The notes beneath the pieces are model-generated. The model saw nothing but the letters and a program-made list of their open reading frames with translations. It was not told the origin of the DNA and did not search any database. From contig JAIKWU010000001.1 of assembly GCA_024684455.1 (NCBI GenBank), positions 1-64,000 of the forward strand: a DNA stretch of 64,000 bases. Reading direction: 5' to 3'. The translations under genes and the position numbers were made by a program. The stretch is from Bacteroidaceae bacterium. GTDB lineage: Bacteria > Bacteroidota > Bacteroidia > Bacteroidales > Bacteroidaceae. Shown one piece after another: positions 27,101-35,852 of this stretch. The number at the start of each line of letters is the position of its first letter. Within the stretch, counting starts at the first letter, position 1.

Positions 27101-28687
27101 CTGCTTCTGAAGACGGTGAACAACGACTACACAGGAGCCACCATCATCGAAGGCGGCACAGTGACCGTGAGCGAACTGGCCGACGGCGGCCTGCCCAGCA
27201 GTCTCGGTGCAGCCTCGTCGGCAGCCACCAACTGGCAAATCGGCAAGGCAACCCTCATCATCGACAATGCCAACACCGCCACCAACCGAGCCCTCACCCT
27301 CACCGACACCGCCACCATTCAGGTAAACAATGGCGTGACGGCTCTGAAAGGGCAGATTGTGGGCTCCAAGGGCACACTGGTGAAGGCTGGCTCAGGACAA
27401 CTTAACATCACCTATGCAGGCAACAACACCTGGAAATCGACCATCCTACAAGGCGGAACACTCGCCATGGGCGTATGGAACACCACTTTTGGCAACGCTA
27501 CATCGCCCATTGCTGTGACAGGCAACTCCACCATTACTATCTTCAACAACAATACGACCAGTGCCATACCTTCATTACGCAACACCATCACCGTCAACCG
27601 TCAGCGCACCCTCACTATCAACGGTGGTCAGCGCTGCAACGTGCAAGGTGCATGGCTGGGTCAGGGCACGGTGAAAATCAACTTCCCCTACGTTCGAGGT
27701 GACTTTTCCACCAACCTCTCCCAGTTTGAAGGGATACTCAATCCGACCAGCGGTCAATTCCGCATGGTCGCCGACATTGACCTGTCGAAGGGAACGTTCC
27801 AGCCCGAAGCAGGCGTCTATGCCGTCGGAGTGAAAGCAGGTAGCAGCGACGAAGTCAGCCGTACCCACAAGATTGGTTCACTTGTCTCGACAGCCGCCGA
27901 TGCACAATTGGGCACCAGTGTCTGGAATGTAGGCTATCTCGACAAGAGCACCACCTTTGCTGGCATCATCGGCAGTCGAGCCACGCTCAACAAATACGGC
28001 GACGGCGACCTCACCCTCACCGGTAGCAGTGCAGGAGCCATCAACATCTATGCTGGCAGCATTTCGGCAAATAATGCCAGCGTCGCCACCACCACCGCCA
28101 CCATTACCGTCAACAGCGGCGGAATGCTCTGTGGAACAGGCAAGGTAGCCACCGTCAACATACTGCGCGGCGGCATCGTCGGAGCAGGCAAAGCCACGGG
28201 GACCATCGTCGACACTCTCACCCTCACAGCCCCCCTCACCGTCAGCGACGGAGGCATCATCCGTCTGAGAGCCCGAGGCAACGCCTCGCAGATTGACAAA
28301 TTCGGAGGCGAAGGTAACGTCGTGCTGACCAATCCAGTGTTCCGCATCGAACGAGTTTCAGGTTCATGGAGTGTCGACCGCGAATACAAAGTGTTCACGG
28401 GCTCGGGCAGCATCACCCTCAACGGTACGCCTACCTTTGAACCAGCCGTGCCGATGGAAGGCTATCGCTGGGATTACAGCCAACTTGCTTCAGACGGTAT
28501 CCTACGCATCGAAGCCGACCCCACAGGCATTGAGGTAATGAACAATGAACAATTAACAATGAACAATTCACCAATTTATGACTTGAGCGGTCGCCGCATC
28601 GAGCGGTCCACAAAGGACGAAATGCAAAGTACAATCAGGCACCCAGGCATCTACATCATCAAAGGACGTAAGTATCTGGTGAAATAA
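24173..28687 (+). CDS. Secreted rhamnogalacturonan lyase (PL11) with beta-solenoid repeats and C-terminal sorting-like tail
   Basis: 1504 residues. Signal peptide 1-22 (cleavage near SMAQ). Residues ~25-640 match polysaccharide lyase family 11: an FnIII-like start (NAMVTWRRL), then eight-bladed propeller motifs with Ca-binding DxDGDG loops (DLDGDGEYDYVV, DMDCDGLGDVVI, GDVDGDGCDEMIVGSYV). The family cleaves rhamnogalacturonan I. Residues ~720-1430 hold autotransporter-type strand repeats (LLKTGKGRLLLK, GATIIEGGTVTV, LVKAGSGQLNIT, LNKYGDGDLTLTG), a long beta-solenoid unusual on a lyase. The last ~40 residues (IYDLSGRRIE to GIYIIKGRKYLVK) look like a Bacteroidetes secretion tail. A heptamer repeat lies just before that tail. 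First gene of a plus-strand operon. Confidence 0.9.
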   Translation: MKQLLRIIMTVMLALLPLTSMAQRIQQPLGRGVVVAQNGSNAMVTWRRLAQEPENTRYNVYVNGHQVNSSPLTNTNWRTTSATVPTGAKVTVTTVDAAGHESAQSVPFVVKAFDMRNIFFDINFERGGSPLTSANFNTAFVWPIDLDGDGEYDYVVNRKSNSNALDCYVEGYLRTGEHLWTVKLGPNELSCAGQDDMITVADMDCDGLGDVVIQSSDGTQFWNPDTKSFGLFVKGKTTGDTDGDGIIDYETQNVRNAPRYISVIDGMTGREKASIEQSYNAHYNRTNRASLMGDEYNKHVGHMGVCYFDGVHPGVVMEWHMRGSDGDHHYYNLGVAYDFSTGKAGQLKELFNLPAHGPAFHQIRVGDVDGDGCDEMIVGSYVMNNDGQTLFAAGIAHGDRFRTSDIDPERPGLETFAVQQNAGDMLGQVLYDAGTGEFIKKWYLGAVGDIGRGECIDIDRNHLGWEMWSTMNGSVYDAQGNLITEYGNQYPCEGIWWDEEPDREVVQTSDSHYNVYVQDFFNGREVEFAKISRWRYVTVYAKRAAFWGDIIGDWREEMILLHKESDVIVGIVGVTTDYATDINNIYCLQEDPHYRGDCSTKGYYQSPNPGFYLGFDMPRPQLPPCMVTDLIYAPTATQWSSAGFTNYERSASAAYEDGKSVLFDLKSSATCTLGSEVRPSMIYAMPVKGQTITLSGEGSIGGNGQLWKSQQGRFVVHVPLNHTGGTYISEGILEAGEIKGDVELRARGTLAGNAVVKGNLVLEGALNYEGCRLMPGVGDGNVGTIKLCKGLTVNRRLFVEADIHAAEGQTDCVVVEQGFNITEQGQLVFTIVPDQSKLSAERYMLLQYDTSDGLDLSKVSIRGLQGLSYKIVDEENALWLIVNEQREASDGVRWTGAETSLWDYQTENFELSGVATKFVANDNVAVGDDALSSTVQLNELYPVSGITFDNETKAITVQGLGGFSGRGGLLKTGKGRLLLKTVNNDYTGATIIEGGTVTVSELADGGLPSSLGAASSAATNWQIGKATLIIDNANTATNRALTLTDTATIQVNNGVTALKGQIVGSKGTLVKAGSGQLNITYAGNNTWKSTILQGGTLAMGVWNTTFGNATSPIAVTGNSTITIFNNNTTSAIPSLRNTITVNRQRTLTINGGQRCNVQGAWLGQGTVKINFPYVRGDFSTNLSQFEGILNPTSGQFRMVADIDLSKGTFQPEAGVYAVGVKAGSSDEVSRTHKIGSLVSTAADAQLGTSVWNVGYLDKSTTFAGIIGSRATLNKYGDGDLTLTGSSAGAINIYAGSISANNASVATTTATITVNSGGMLCGTGKVATVNILRGGIVGAGKATGTIVDTLTLTAPLTVSDGGIIRLRARGNASQIDKFGGEGNVVLTNPVFRIERVSGSWSVDREYKVFTGSGSITLNGTPTFEPAVPMEGYRWDYSQLASDGILRIEADPTGIEVMNNEQLTMNNSPIYDLSGRRIERSTKDEMQSTIRHPGIYIIKGRKYLVK
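28537..28571. repeat. In-frame heptamer repeat before the sorting tail (AATGAAC, about 5 units)
   Basis: Units AATGAAC, AATGAAC, AATTAAC, AATGAAC, AATTCAC encode MNNEQLTMNNS between the solenoid and the C-terminal tail. A change of one unit would remove the tail from the frame. Confidence 0.85.
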
Positions 28688-28776
28688 AAAGTTAAAAATT
28701 AGAAGTTATAGGGACTGCGCGAAATCGTAGCGCGGTTTGCAACGACGGGAGATTTTTCTCCCCAAAGGAGATTCTC

Positions 28777-28810
28777 CTTGTAGGGACGCCCCACGGGGCG
28801 TTCCTACAAG
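28777..28810. repeat. 16-bp-arm hairpin CTTGTAGGGACGCCCC / GGGGCGTTCCTACAAG
   Basis: Arms differ at one position, with a 2-nt loop. A second hairpin (GGAGATTTTTCTCC region, ~28749-28777) precedes it. There is no T tract, so it is more likely a dispersed palindromic repeat or an mRNA processing/stability element between the PL11 and GH2 genes than a terminator. Confidence 0.75.
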
Positions 28811-28846
28811 AGGAAGTAACGGTCAAAGTAAAAAAAAGTAAATCGT

Positions 28847-31800
28847 ATGCTGAACAGAACCCTGCTGACAGCCCTGCTCCTTTTCGTTTGGACCGTCGCC
28901 CAGACAGCAGAACGCAAGAGGTACAACTTCAATGCGGACTGGCGACTGTTCGTTGGTGACCTGCCCGAGGCCGCCCGTGAGGACTTTGAGGATGATGCCT
29001 GGGTGCAGGTGACGCTTCCCTACGCCTTCAATGGCGACGAGGCCTTCCGCAAGGATATCACCGAGTTGACTGATACGGTCTGTTGGTACAGGAAACGTTT
29101 CAGGGTTGAACGTTCGGAGTTGTGTGACCGAAAGTATTTCATCGAATTTGAGGGCGTCCGACAGGGGGCAGACGTGTGGCTGAACGGTCACCCTGTCGGC
29201 TTCAGCGAAAACGGTGTGATGGCCTTCGGATTCGACCTGACACCATATATCAAGGAGGGGGTGAACGTGTTGGCTGTGCGGTGCGACAACAGTTGGACCT
29301 ACCGCGACCGTCGGCATGACTGTCGCTTCCAGTGGAACGACCGTAACTTCAACGCCAACTACGGGGGTATCCCTAAGAACGTGTGGTTGCACGTGACGGG
29401 CAACCTCTATCAGACGCTGCCGCTCTATTCCAATCTCGGCACGACGGGTGTCTATGTCTATGCTTCCGACTTCGACATTGCTCAACGTCGGGCAGTGATT
29501 CATGTGGAATCGGAGGTGAGGAACGAGGACACGACTGCGCGTTCCTTCGTGTTTTGTGCCGAAGTCATTGATGCAGAGGGCAAGGTAGTGGCGCAGATGC
29601 GAGGAGAGCCTGTCGGTCTGCAAGCAGGGGAGACGCGCACCGTGAAACTGCAAAAGTGGGTCGAAGGCCTGCACTTCTGGTCGTGGGGCTACGGGTATCT
29701 CTATACGGTGAAGTCCCAACTTGTTAATGGGGATGTGGTGGACTGTGTGACTACACGCACGGGTTTCCGTAAGACGGAATTCGGGGAGGGTAAGATATGG
29801 CTGAACGACCGTGTGCTGATGGTGCATGGTTATGCCCAGCGTACTTCGAACGAATGGCCTGGCGTAGGCATTGGTGTGCCAGCCTGGCTCAGCGACTTTT
29901 CCAACAGACTGATGGTGGAGTCGGGTGGCAACCTTGTCCGCTGGATGCATGTGACGCCGTGGAAGCAGGATGTCGAGTCGTGCGACCGTGTTGGGCTGCC
30001 ACAGGCGATGCCTGCCGGCGATGCCGAAAAGGATGTGGAGGGTGTGCGCTGGACGCAGCGTATGGAATTGATGCGTGATGCGATCATCTACAACCGTAAC
30101 AATCCGAGCATCCTCTTCTATGAGGGCGGCAACGAAAGCATCAGTCGTGAGCACATGATGGAGATGAAGGCTATACGCGATGCATACGACCCATACGGCG
30201 GGCGTGCCATAGGCAGCAGAGAGATGCTGGACATTGACGAGGCTGAATATGGCGGTGAGATGCTGTATATCAACAAGTCGCGGAAGCATCCTATGTGGGC
30301 AATGGAGTATTGTCGTGACGAAGGTTTACGCAAATACTGGGACGAATTCAGTGAGCCTTACCACAAGGAAGGTGAGGGACCGCTTTATCGCGGTAATCCT
30401 GCTCCCGACTACAACCACAACATGGACCAGATGGCTGTTGAGATGGTGCGCCGCTGGTACGACTACTGGCGTGAACGTCCTGGCACTGGCACTCGGGTTT
30501 CGTCGGGTGGTGTGAAGATTATCTTTTCCGACACCAATACGCACCATCGGGGTGAGTCGAACTATCGCAACAGTGGTGTCACCGATGCCATGCGTATTGC
30601 GAAAGATGCCTTCTACGTGCATCAGGTGATGTGGAACGGATGGGTGAACCCTGAGGTGCCGCAAACGTATATCATCGGGCATTGGAACTATGAGCAGGGA
30701 ACGAGAAAGCCTGTTTATGTGGTTTCTAACGGTGATGAGGTAGAACTGCTGCTCAATGGGCGTTCTCTCGGCAAGGGACGGCAAGACTATCGCTATCTCT
30801 TTACCTTCGACGATGTTCCTTTTGAACGGGGTACGCTGGAGGCTGTCAGTTCTGAGGGCAGTCGTTACAGGTTGGAAACCGTTGGCCAGCCTTACCAACT
30901 GAAACTGACGGCCGTCACTAATCCTGAGGGCATCATGGCCGACGGTGCCGACATGGTGCTTTTTCAAGTGGAGGTGCTCGACCAGCAAGGACGACGATGC
31001 CCGCTCGACAACCGCCTTGTTCATTTTCAACTGTCGGGCGAAGCCCAGTGGATTGGAGGCATTGCCGCCCGTGACAATTCTGCTTTGCAGCGCCCCGACG
31101 TCGCTTGTCAGGACGGACTTCTCGATTCATCGGTTACGAAAAACATTTCCGACAACTATGTTGGAGCCACATCTCTCCCCGTAGAATGTGGTATTAACCG
31201 TGTACTGGTTCGGACTACTACCCATGCGGGTGAAATTCGTCTGTCTGTCTGCGCCGAAGGCGTAGAACCTGCCTGTATCCAATTGAATAGTCTGCCCGTC
31301 ACGACGGAATGTCGTCAACCTGCTCTTACGCTCAAAGGGAATCTGTCGCGTGGACCTACACCGCTCACACCTTCTTATACGGAACATGCACGGAGTGTTG
31401 ACATTGTTTCAGTCAAGGCTGGCCATGACAGCGAACATGCCGCTCGCAGTTACGATGACAATGAACTCTCTGAGTGGAAGAACGACGGTCGTCTCTCCAC
31501 CGCGTGGATTACCTACCACCTGGCTAAGAAGTCGGTCATTGATGACATCTGCCTTAAACTAACTGGTTGGCGACAGCGCAGTTATCCACTCGAAATCTTT
31601 GCAGGTAACACCCTCATCTGGAGTGGTGAAACACCTCGCAGTCTTGGTTATGTACACTTGGAACCCACCAAACGGGTGAAAACCGACGACATAACCATTC
31701 GCCTCAAGGGTGCAGGTGACGACAACGATGCTTTTGGTGGTATCGTCGAAGTGGCAGAGCCTGCCGCTGGTGAACTCGACCTCTTCAAAGCCAAAAACGG

Positions 31801-31873
31801 CGACAAAACCCGCCACGAACTGCGCATCGTAGAAATAGAATTATTAGAAGAGACCCCTCAAGTTAATAGTTAA
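28847..31873 (+). CDS. Glycoside hydrolase family 2 (beta-galactosidase/glucuronidase-like) with C-terminal discoidin-like domain
   Basis: 1008 residues with a signal peptide (1-20). GH2 order: jelly-roll sugar-binding domain ~25-180 (FNADWRLFVGD, WYRKRFRV, VWLNGHPVG), Ig-like ~195-300, TIM barrel ~300-600, then DUF4982-like strands (VYVVSNGDEVELLLNGRSLG ~ 625) and Ig-like parts. The likely acid/base is the Glu of EGGNES (~428); a Glu in MWAMEYC (~485) may be the nucleophile. Residues ~870-985 resemble a discoidin/CBM32 fold. In this operon it would trim sugars, perhaps galactose or glucuronate, from rhamnogalacturonan fragments made by the PL11 lyase; the exact linkage is not deducible. It is 159 bp after the lyase gene with hairpins in the gap. 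Confidence 0.9.
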   Translation: MLNRTLLTALLLFVWTVAQTAERKRYNFNADWRLFVGDLPEAAREDFEDDAWVQVTLPYAFNGDEAFRKDITELTDTVCWYRKRFRVERSELCDRKYFIEFEGVRQGADVWLNGHPVGFSENGVMAFGFDLTPYIKEGVNVLAVRCDNSWTYRDRRHDCRFQWNDRNFNANYGGIPKNVWLHVTGNLYQTLPLYSNLGTTGVYVYASDFDIAQRRAVIHVESEVRNEDTTARSFVFCAEVIDAEGKVVAQMRGEPVGLQAGETRTVKLQKWVEGLHFWSWGYGYLYTVKSQLVNGDVVDCVTTRTGFRKTEFGEGKIWLNDRVLMVHGYAQRTSNEWPGVGIGVPAWLSDFSNRLMVESGGNLVRWMHVTPWKQDVESCDRVGLPQAMPAGDAEKDVEGVRWTQRMELMRDAIIYNRNNPSILFYEGGNESISREHMMEMKAIRDAYDPYGGRAIGSREMLDIDEAEYGGEMLYINKSRKHPMWAMEYCRDEGLRKYWDEFSEPYHKEGEGPLYRGNPAPDYNHNMDQMAVEMVRRWYDYWRERPGTGTRVSSGGVKIIFSDTNTHHRGESNYRNSGVTDAMRIAKDAFYVHQVMWNGWVNPEVPQTYIIGHWNYEQGTRKPVYVVSNGDEVELLLNGRSLGKGRQDYRYLFTFDDVPFERGTLEAVSSEGSRYRLETVGQPYQLKLTAVTNPEGIMADGADMVLFQVEVLDQQGRRCPLDNRLVHFQLSGEAQWIGGIAARDNSALQRPDVACQDGLLDSSVTKNISDNYVGATSLPVECGINRVLVRTTTHAGEIRLSVCAEGVEPACIQLNSLPVTTECRQPALTLKGNLSRGPTPLTPSYTEHARSVDIVSVKAGHDSEHAARSYDDNELSEWKNDGRLSTAWITYHLAKKSVIDDICLKLTGWRQRSYPLEIFAGNTLIWSGETPRSLGYVHLEPTKRVKTDDITIRLKGAGDDNDAFGGIVEVAEPAAGELDLFKAKNGDKTRHELRIVEIELLEETPQVNS

Positions 31874-31952
31874 AATCCTCATAATTCCCATAACCTTATT
31901 TTCATAACCACAGATTTTCAAAAGTTAAAAATTAAAAAATAAAGGACGTTAT

Positions 31953-33113
31953 ATGGAAAAGACTTGGCGCTGGTTTGGACCGAACGACCCAATCACATTG
32001 CAAATGCTGCGGCAGATTGGTGTGGAAGGCATCGTGACAGCATTGCACGATGTGCCCAACGGAGAAGTATGGACGGTGGAAGCCATTCAGAAACTGAAGG
32101 AAACGATTGAGTTTGCAGGATTGCATTGGTCGGTGGTCGAGAGCCTGCCAGTATGCGAAGCCATCAAATACGGTGGAAAAGAGCGTGATGCGTTGATTGA
32201 AAACTACCAAAAAAGCCTAGCCCACCTCGGACAATGTGGCATCCATACCGTTTGCTACAACTTCATGCCTGTGCTCGACTGGGCTCGTACCGAACTCGAC
32301 CACCCTTGGCCCGATGGAAGTACGTCGCTCTATTTTAGCAAAGTCAAATTCGTTTATTTCGACTGCTATATCCTGCGTCGAGAAGGTGCCGAGCAGGACT
32401 ATTCGGCAGAGGAACTGGCTGCGGCTGCCGAGATGGACCAGACGATGACAGATGCCGACCGTGCAATCCTCATCGATAACATCATCGTAAAGACGCAGGG
32501 TTTCGTGAACGGGAACATTTCAGAGAAAGACCACAACCCTGTGGAACGTTTCCGACAACTGCTCTCATTATATAAAGGTATCACGCGCGAGCAATTGCGC
32601 GAGAACATGCGCTATTTTCTCGAAGCCATCATGCCCGTCTGCCGTGAGTGGAATATGCGGATGTGTGTGCATCCCGACGACCCTCCGATGCAACTGCTGG
32701 GACTGCCGCGCATCGTGACCTGCGACGAAGACATCGAATGGATTCTGAATGCTGTCAACGACTGGCACAATGGCCTCACGTTTTGCTGCGGATCACTTTC
32801 AGCAGGCAGACAGAACGACGTGCCTGCCCTAGCTCGTAAATATGCCAAACGCACGCATTTCGTACATCTCCGCAGTACGGACATTCTGCCTAACGGCGAC
32901 TTCATCGAAGCCGATCATCTGCACGGACGCGCCAATCTCATAGAAGTGTGCCGCATCTTCGAAAAGCAAAATCCCGATGTCCCGATGCGAGTCGATCATG
33001 GACGTACGATGCTGGGAGATGCTGACAAGTGCTACAATGCCGGCTACTCGTTTCATGGCCGCATGATGGGTCTGGCACAGATGGACGGTGTGATGGCAGC
33101 CGTAAAAAGTTAA
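31953..33113 (+). CDS. uxuA: D-mannonate dehydratase
   Basis: 386 residues, the standard length of UxuA. It converts D-mannonate to 2-keto-3-deoxygluconate in hexuronate breakdown. The start KTWRWFGPNDPITLQMLRQ with GVEGIVTALHDVPNGEVW is characteristic, as are HPDDPP and the metal-ligand region RSTDILPNGDFIEADH near the C terminus and RVDHGRTMLGD. Cytoplasmic, no signal peptide. It lies 79 bp after the GH2 gene and 28 bp before the SDR gene, so GH2-uxuA-SDR should be one transcript that feeds pectin-derived uronate into the Entner-Doudoroff route. Confidence 0.96.
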   Translation: MEKTWRWFGPNDPITLQMLRQIGVEGIVTALHDVPNGEVWTVEAIQKLKETIEFAGLHWSVVESLPVCEAIKYGGKERDALIENYQKSLAHLGQCGIHTVCYNFMPVLDWARTELDHPWPDGSTSLYFSKVKFVYFDCYILRREGAEQDYSAEELAAAAEMDQTMTDADRAILIDNIIVKTQGFVNGNISEKDHNPVERFRQLLSLYKGITREQLRENMRYFLEAIMPVCREWNMRMCVHPDDPPMQLLGLPRIVTCDEDIEWILNAVNDWHNGLTFCCGSLSAGRQNDVPALARKYAKRTHFVHLRSTDILPNGDFIEADHLHGRANLIEVCRIFEKQNPDVPMRVDHGRTMLGDADKCYNAGYSFHGRMMGLAQMDGVMAAVKS

Positions 33114-33141
33114 GAGTTAAACGTTAAAAAAAGGATAACTC

Positions 33142-33960
33142 ATGAATCAATTGAAAGGGAAAATTGCCGTTGTGACGGGCGGCAGTGGAGTGCTAGGTAG
33201 CAATGTCAGCGAGGGGCTGCTACAAGCGGGAGCCTCTGTGGTCATCATCGGATTCCACCAGCATAAGGTGGATGCAGCCCTGCAGCGGTTGCAGCCAGTT
33301 GCCGAAGCCCACGAAGCGGATGTGAGCGGCTATGTGTCCAACGTGCTTGAGCAGGCCGACCTCGACACCGTTCGCGCCCGCGTGATGAATCGTTACGGAA
33401 GAGTCGATATTCTTGTGAATGCAGCAGGAGGTAACGTGCCAGGAGCCACGATTATGGACGACCAGCATGTGTTTGACCTTAGCCCAGACGACCTGCGCAA
33501 GGTCATCGACCTCAACCTCTATGGTACCATCTTCCCCTGTCTGACGTTCGGGAAAATCATGGCTCGTCAGAAGTCGGGCAACATCATTAACATCTCGTCG
33601 ATGGCCGCCAACGCTGCCTTGACCCGTGTGATGGGCTATGCCATCGCCAAGGCTGGAGTCGAGGCTCTTACGAAATGGATGGCTCAGGAAATGGCTATTA
33701 AGTACAGTGAGCGAATCCGTGTCAATGCCATTGCTCCGGGATTCTTTATCGGTGAGCAAAACCGTCGTGCCCTTCTCAACGATGACGGTTCGCTGACCGA
33801 ACGCAGCCACAAAGTGCTCGCTAAAACGCCTATGCATCGTTTTGGCGACATCAGTGAACTCAACGGTATTGTCCGCTTTCTTTGCAGCGACGAAGCCTCC
33901 TTCGTGACTGGCACCGTCATTCCTGTCGATGGCGGTTTCAGTAGTTTCAGCGGCGTGTAA
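33142..33960 (+). CDS. uxuB: SDR-family D-mannonate oxidoreductase (fructuronate reductase)
   Basis: 272 residues of a classical short-chain dehydrogenase: VTGGSGVLGSNV cofactor loop (~11-22), NAAGG, catalytic Ser in INISSMAA and YAIAKAG (YxxxK), and the C-terminal GTVIPVDGGFSSFSG. In Bacteroidetes and some Firmicutes the step fructuronate to mannonate is carried out by an SDR instead of the long-chain UxuB. The direct link to uxuA supports this reading; substrate specificity is inferred from context. A strong terminator follows at 33987. Confidence 0.85.
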   Translation: MNQLKGKIAVVTGGSGVLGSNVSEGLLQAGASVVIIGFHQHKVDAALQRLQPVAEAHEADVSGYVSNVLEQADLDTVRARVMNRYGRVDILVNAAGGNVPGATIMDDQHVFDLSPDDLRKVIDLNLYGTIFPCLTFGKIMARQKSGNIINISSMAANAALTRVMGYAIAKAGVEALTKWMAQEMAIKYSERIRVNAIAPGFFIGEQNRRALLNDDGSLTERSHKVLAKTPMHRFGDISELNGIVRFLCSDEASFVTGTVIPVDGGFSSFSGV

Positions 33961-33986
33961 ACAATTGACATTGATATTGTCAAAAT

Positions 33987-34025
33987 AAAAGGCTGCCAGA
34001 TACTTCGGTATCTGGCAGCCTTTTT
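33987..34025. terminator. Bidirectional terminator with UUCG loop
   Basis: Arms GGCTGCCAGATAC (33991-34003) and GTATCTGGCAGCC (34008-34020), loop TTCG, flanked by AAAA on the left and TTTTT on the right. It serves the uxuAB operon and the convergent gene ending at 34041. Confidence 0.97.
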
Positions 34026-34040
34026 ACTATTTTCCCTGAA

Positions 34041-35816
34041 CTATTTTCTGCGTATGAAGGCGAGAGTGTCTCCTTTGGCTACTTTGCTGCCCTGGTGAGC
34101 GCAGACTTCTACGAGTTTGCCGCCAAGGGCTGCAGGGATTTCGTCGATGCCGCCGTAGCGGTTGAGGAGGTAGCAGAAGCGGTCACCTTCCTTGTATTCC
34201 TTGCCAACCATCGGCTCGATGCCCTTGACGCATTCGCCGTCGCCGCCAATCTGCCACATCACGGTGCCGCTGTCGGGAGCAACGATGGCATCGGCTTCGG
34301 CGTGCTTGTAGGCGGCGATGTCGGCTAGAGACATGCCTGTTTTCTGCATTTCTTTCTCCTTAGCAGCCTGCAGGTCGGTGAGGAAGCGCTCCTTGGCGAT
34401 GCCGCTCTTGTAGTCGCGGTACTGGCTTTCGTGCATGGCAAACTCGAAGAGTTCTTCGTCGTCTTCACCACGTTCCCAGCCGTTCTCCTCCATCTCCTTG
34501 ATGAAGCGGGGCAGGTCGTCGGGATAGTACGACTGCGGGTCGGCGTCGGTAAACTCGAAGCCTTTTTCCTTGGCCAGTTCGACGATTTCGGGAGCCACTT
34601 CGCCAGGCAGTTTGCCGCTCTTGCCGAGAATCATACCCCAGATGGACTGGTCCATCATCGTGTAGCGCGGTTTACCCATCGACTCGGTGAGCAGGTTCAT
34701 CAGGGCGATGTTCTTGACATACTGCGAGAACGGTGTTACCAATGGGGGATAGCCGACACGCGGCCATACGTAGGCGACTTCGTTGAACAGTCGCACGAGT
34801 ATGGCATCTTCGCTCAGTTCCTCTTCGCCCTTGTTCTTGCGGTTGCTGTTGATGGCGTTCATCACGCCCTTCAGGTCGGCCATCATGCTGCCCATCATGC
34901 CGCCAGGAAGTCCGCAGCCGAGCAGGAGCGACGACATGAGTTTGTTGCTCGGGTTCATGAAGTAGCCGAGGAAATCGTCGATGAACTCCTGTGTTAGTTT
35001 GCGTGCCTCCATGTAGGCGTCCATGTTGATTTCGGGCACGTCGAAGCCGTAGTTCTTGAGCATACTCTGCACGGAGATGACGTCGGGATGGACCTTTCCC
35101 CACGACAGCGGCTCGATGGCGGTGTCGATGATGTCGGCGCCGTTCTTGCACACTTCAAGGATGCTGGCCATCGACAGGCCAGGTCCGCTGTGGCCGTGAT
35201 ACTGGATGATGATTTCAGGATGCTTGGCCTTGATCATGCCAACGAGTTTGCCGAGCATGGCGGGCTGTCCGATGCCTGCCATGTCCTTGAGACAGATTTC
35301 TGGTGCACCAGCGGCAATGAGTTGCTCGGCGATATTGGCATAGTATTCTGCCGTGTGGATAGGGCTGGTGGTAATGCAGAGGGTGGCCTGCGGCGTCATT
35401 CCGCCTTCGAGTGCATACTTGATGGAGGGGATGATGTTGCGTACGTCGTTGAGTCCGCAGAAGATGCGAGTGATATCGACTCCTTGTGCGTGCTTCACCT
35501 TGTACATCAGTCGGCGGACGTCGGCCGGTACGGGGAACATGCGCAGCGCGTTCAGACCACGGTCGAGCATGTGCGTCTTGATGCCCACCTCGTTGAACGG
35601 CTTGGTGAAGGCACGCACGGCCTTGTTCGGGTTCTCTCCGTACAGCAGGTTGACCTGTTCAAAGGCTCCGCCGTTGGTTTCCACACGTGCAAAGCATCCC
35701 ATCTTGATGATGACAGGTGCGATGCGCTCCAACTGATCCTTGCGAGGCTGAAACTTTCCGCTCGACTGGAACATGTCCCTGTAAACGAGACTAAATTGAA
35801 TCTTTCTTTTCTCCAT
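34041..35816 (-). CDS. Oxaloacetate decarboxylase alpha / pyruvate carboxylase B-like carboxyltransferase
   Basis: 591 residues. Residues ~1-300 are the DRE-TIM/HMGL carboxyltransferase barrel (FSLVYRDMFQSSGKFQ, MLDRGLNALRMF, QYHGHSGPGLSMAS, ADIIDTAIEPLSWG), followed by the conserved carboxylase region. The C terminus (~500-591) has the shape of a biotinyl domain (VAPDSGTVMWQIG, then GGKLVEVCAHQGSKVAKGDTL), but the EAMKM biotin site is missing; in its place stands CYLLNRYGGIDEIPA. The protein therefore probably does not carry biotin itself and must work with a separate carrier subunit, or the domain is purely structural. Family role: carboxyl transfer to or from oxaloacetate, often coupled to a sodium pump. 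Monocistronic by position, with its own promoter. Confidence 0.85.
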   Translation of the reverse strand: MEKRKIQFSLVYRDMFQSSGKFQPRKDQLERIAPVIIKMGCFARVETNGGAFEQVNLLYGENPNKAVRAFTKPFNEVGIKTHMLDRGLNALRMFPVPADVRRLMYKVKHAQGVDITRIFCGLNDVRNIIPSIKYALEGGMTPQATLCITTSPIHTAEYYANIAEQLIAAGAPEICLKDMAGIGQPAMLGKLVGMIKAKHPEIIIQYHGHSGPGLSMASILEVCKNGADIIDTAIEPLSWGKVHPDVISVQSMLKNYGFDVPEINMDAYMEARKLTQEFIDDFLGYFMNPSNKLMSSLLLGCGLPGGMMGSMMADLKGVMNAINSNRKNKGEEELSEDAILVRLFNEVAYVWPRVGYPPLVTPFSQYVKNIALMNLLTESMGKPRYTMMDQSIWGMILGKSGKLPGEVAPEIVELAKEKGFEFTDADPQSYYPDDLPRFIKEMEENGWERGEDDEELFEFAMHESQYRDYKSGIAKERFLTDLQAAKEKEMQKTGMSLADIAAYKHAEADAIVAPDSGTVMWQIGGDGECVKGIEPMVGKEYKEGDRFCYLLNRYGGIDEIPAALGGKLVEVCAHQGSKVAKGDTLAFIRRK

Positions 35817-35852
35817 TTTATTGGTTGTTTGATGTTGTTTACGTTTTCGACT

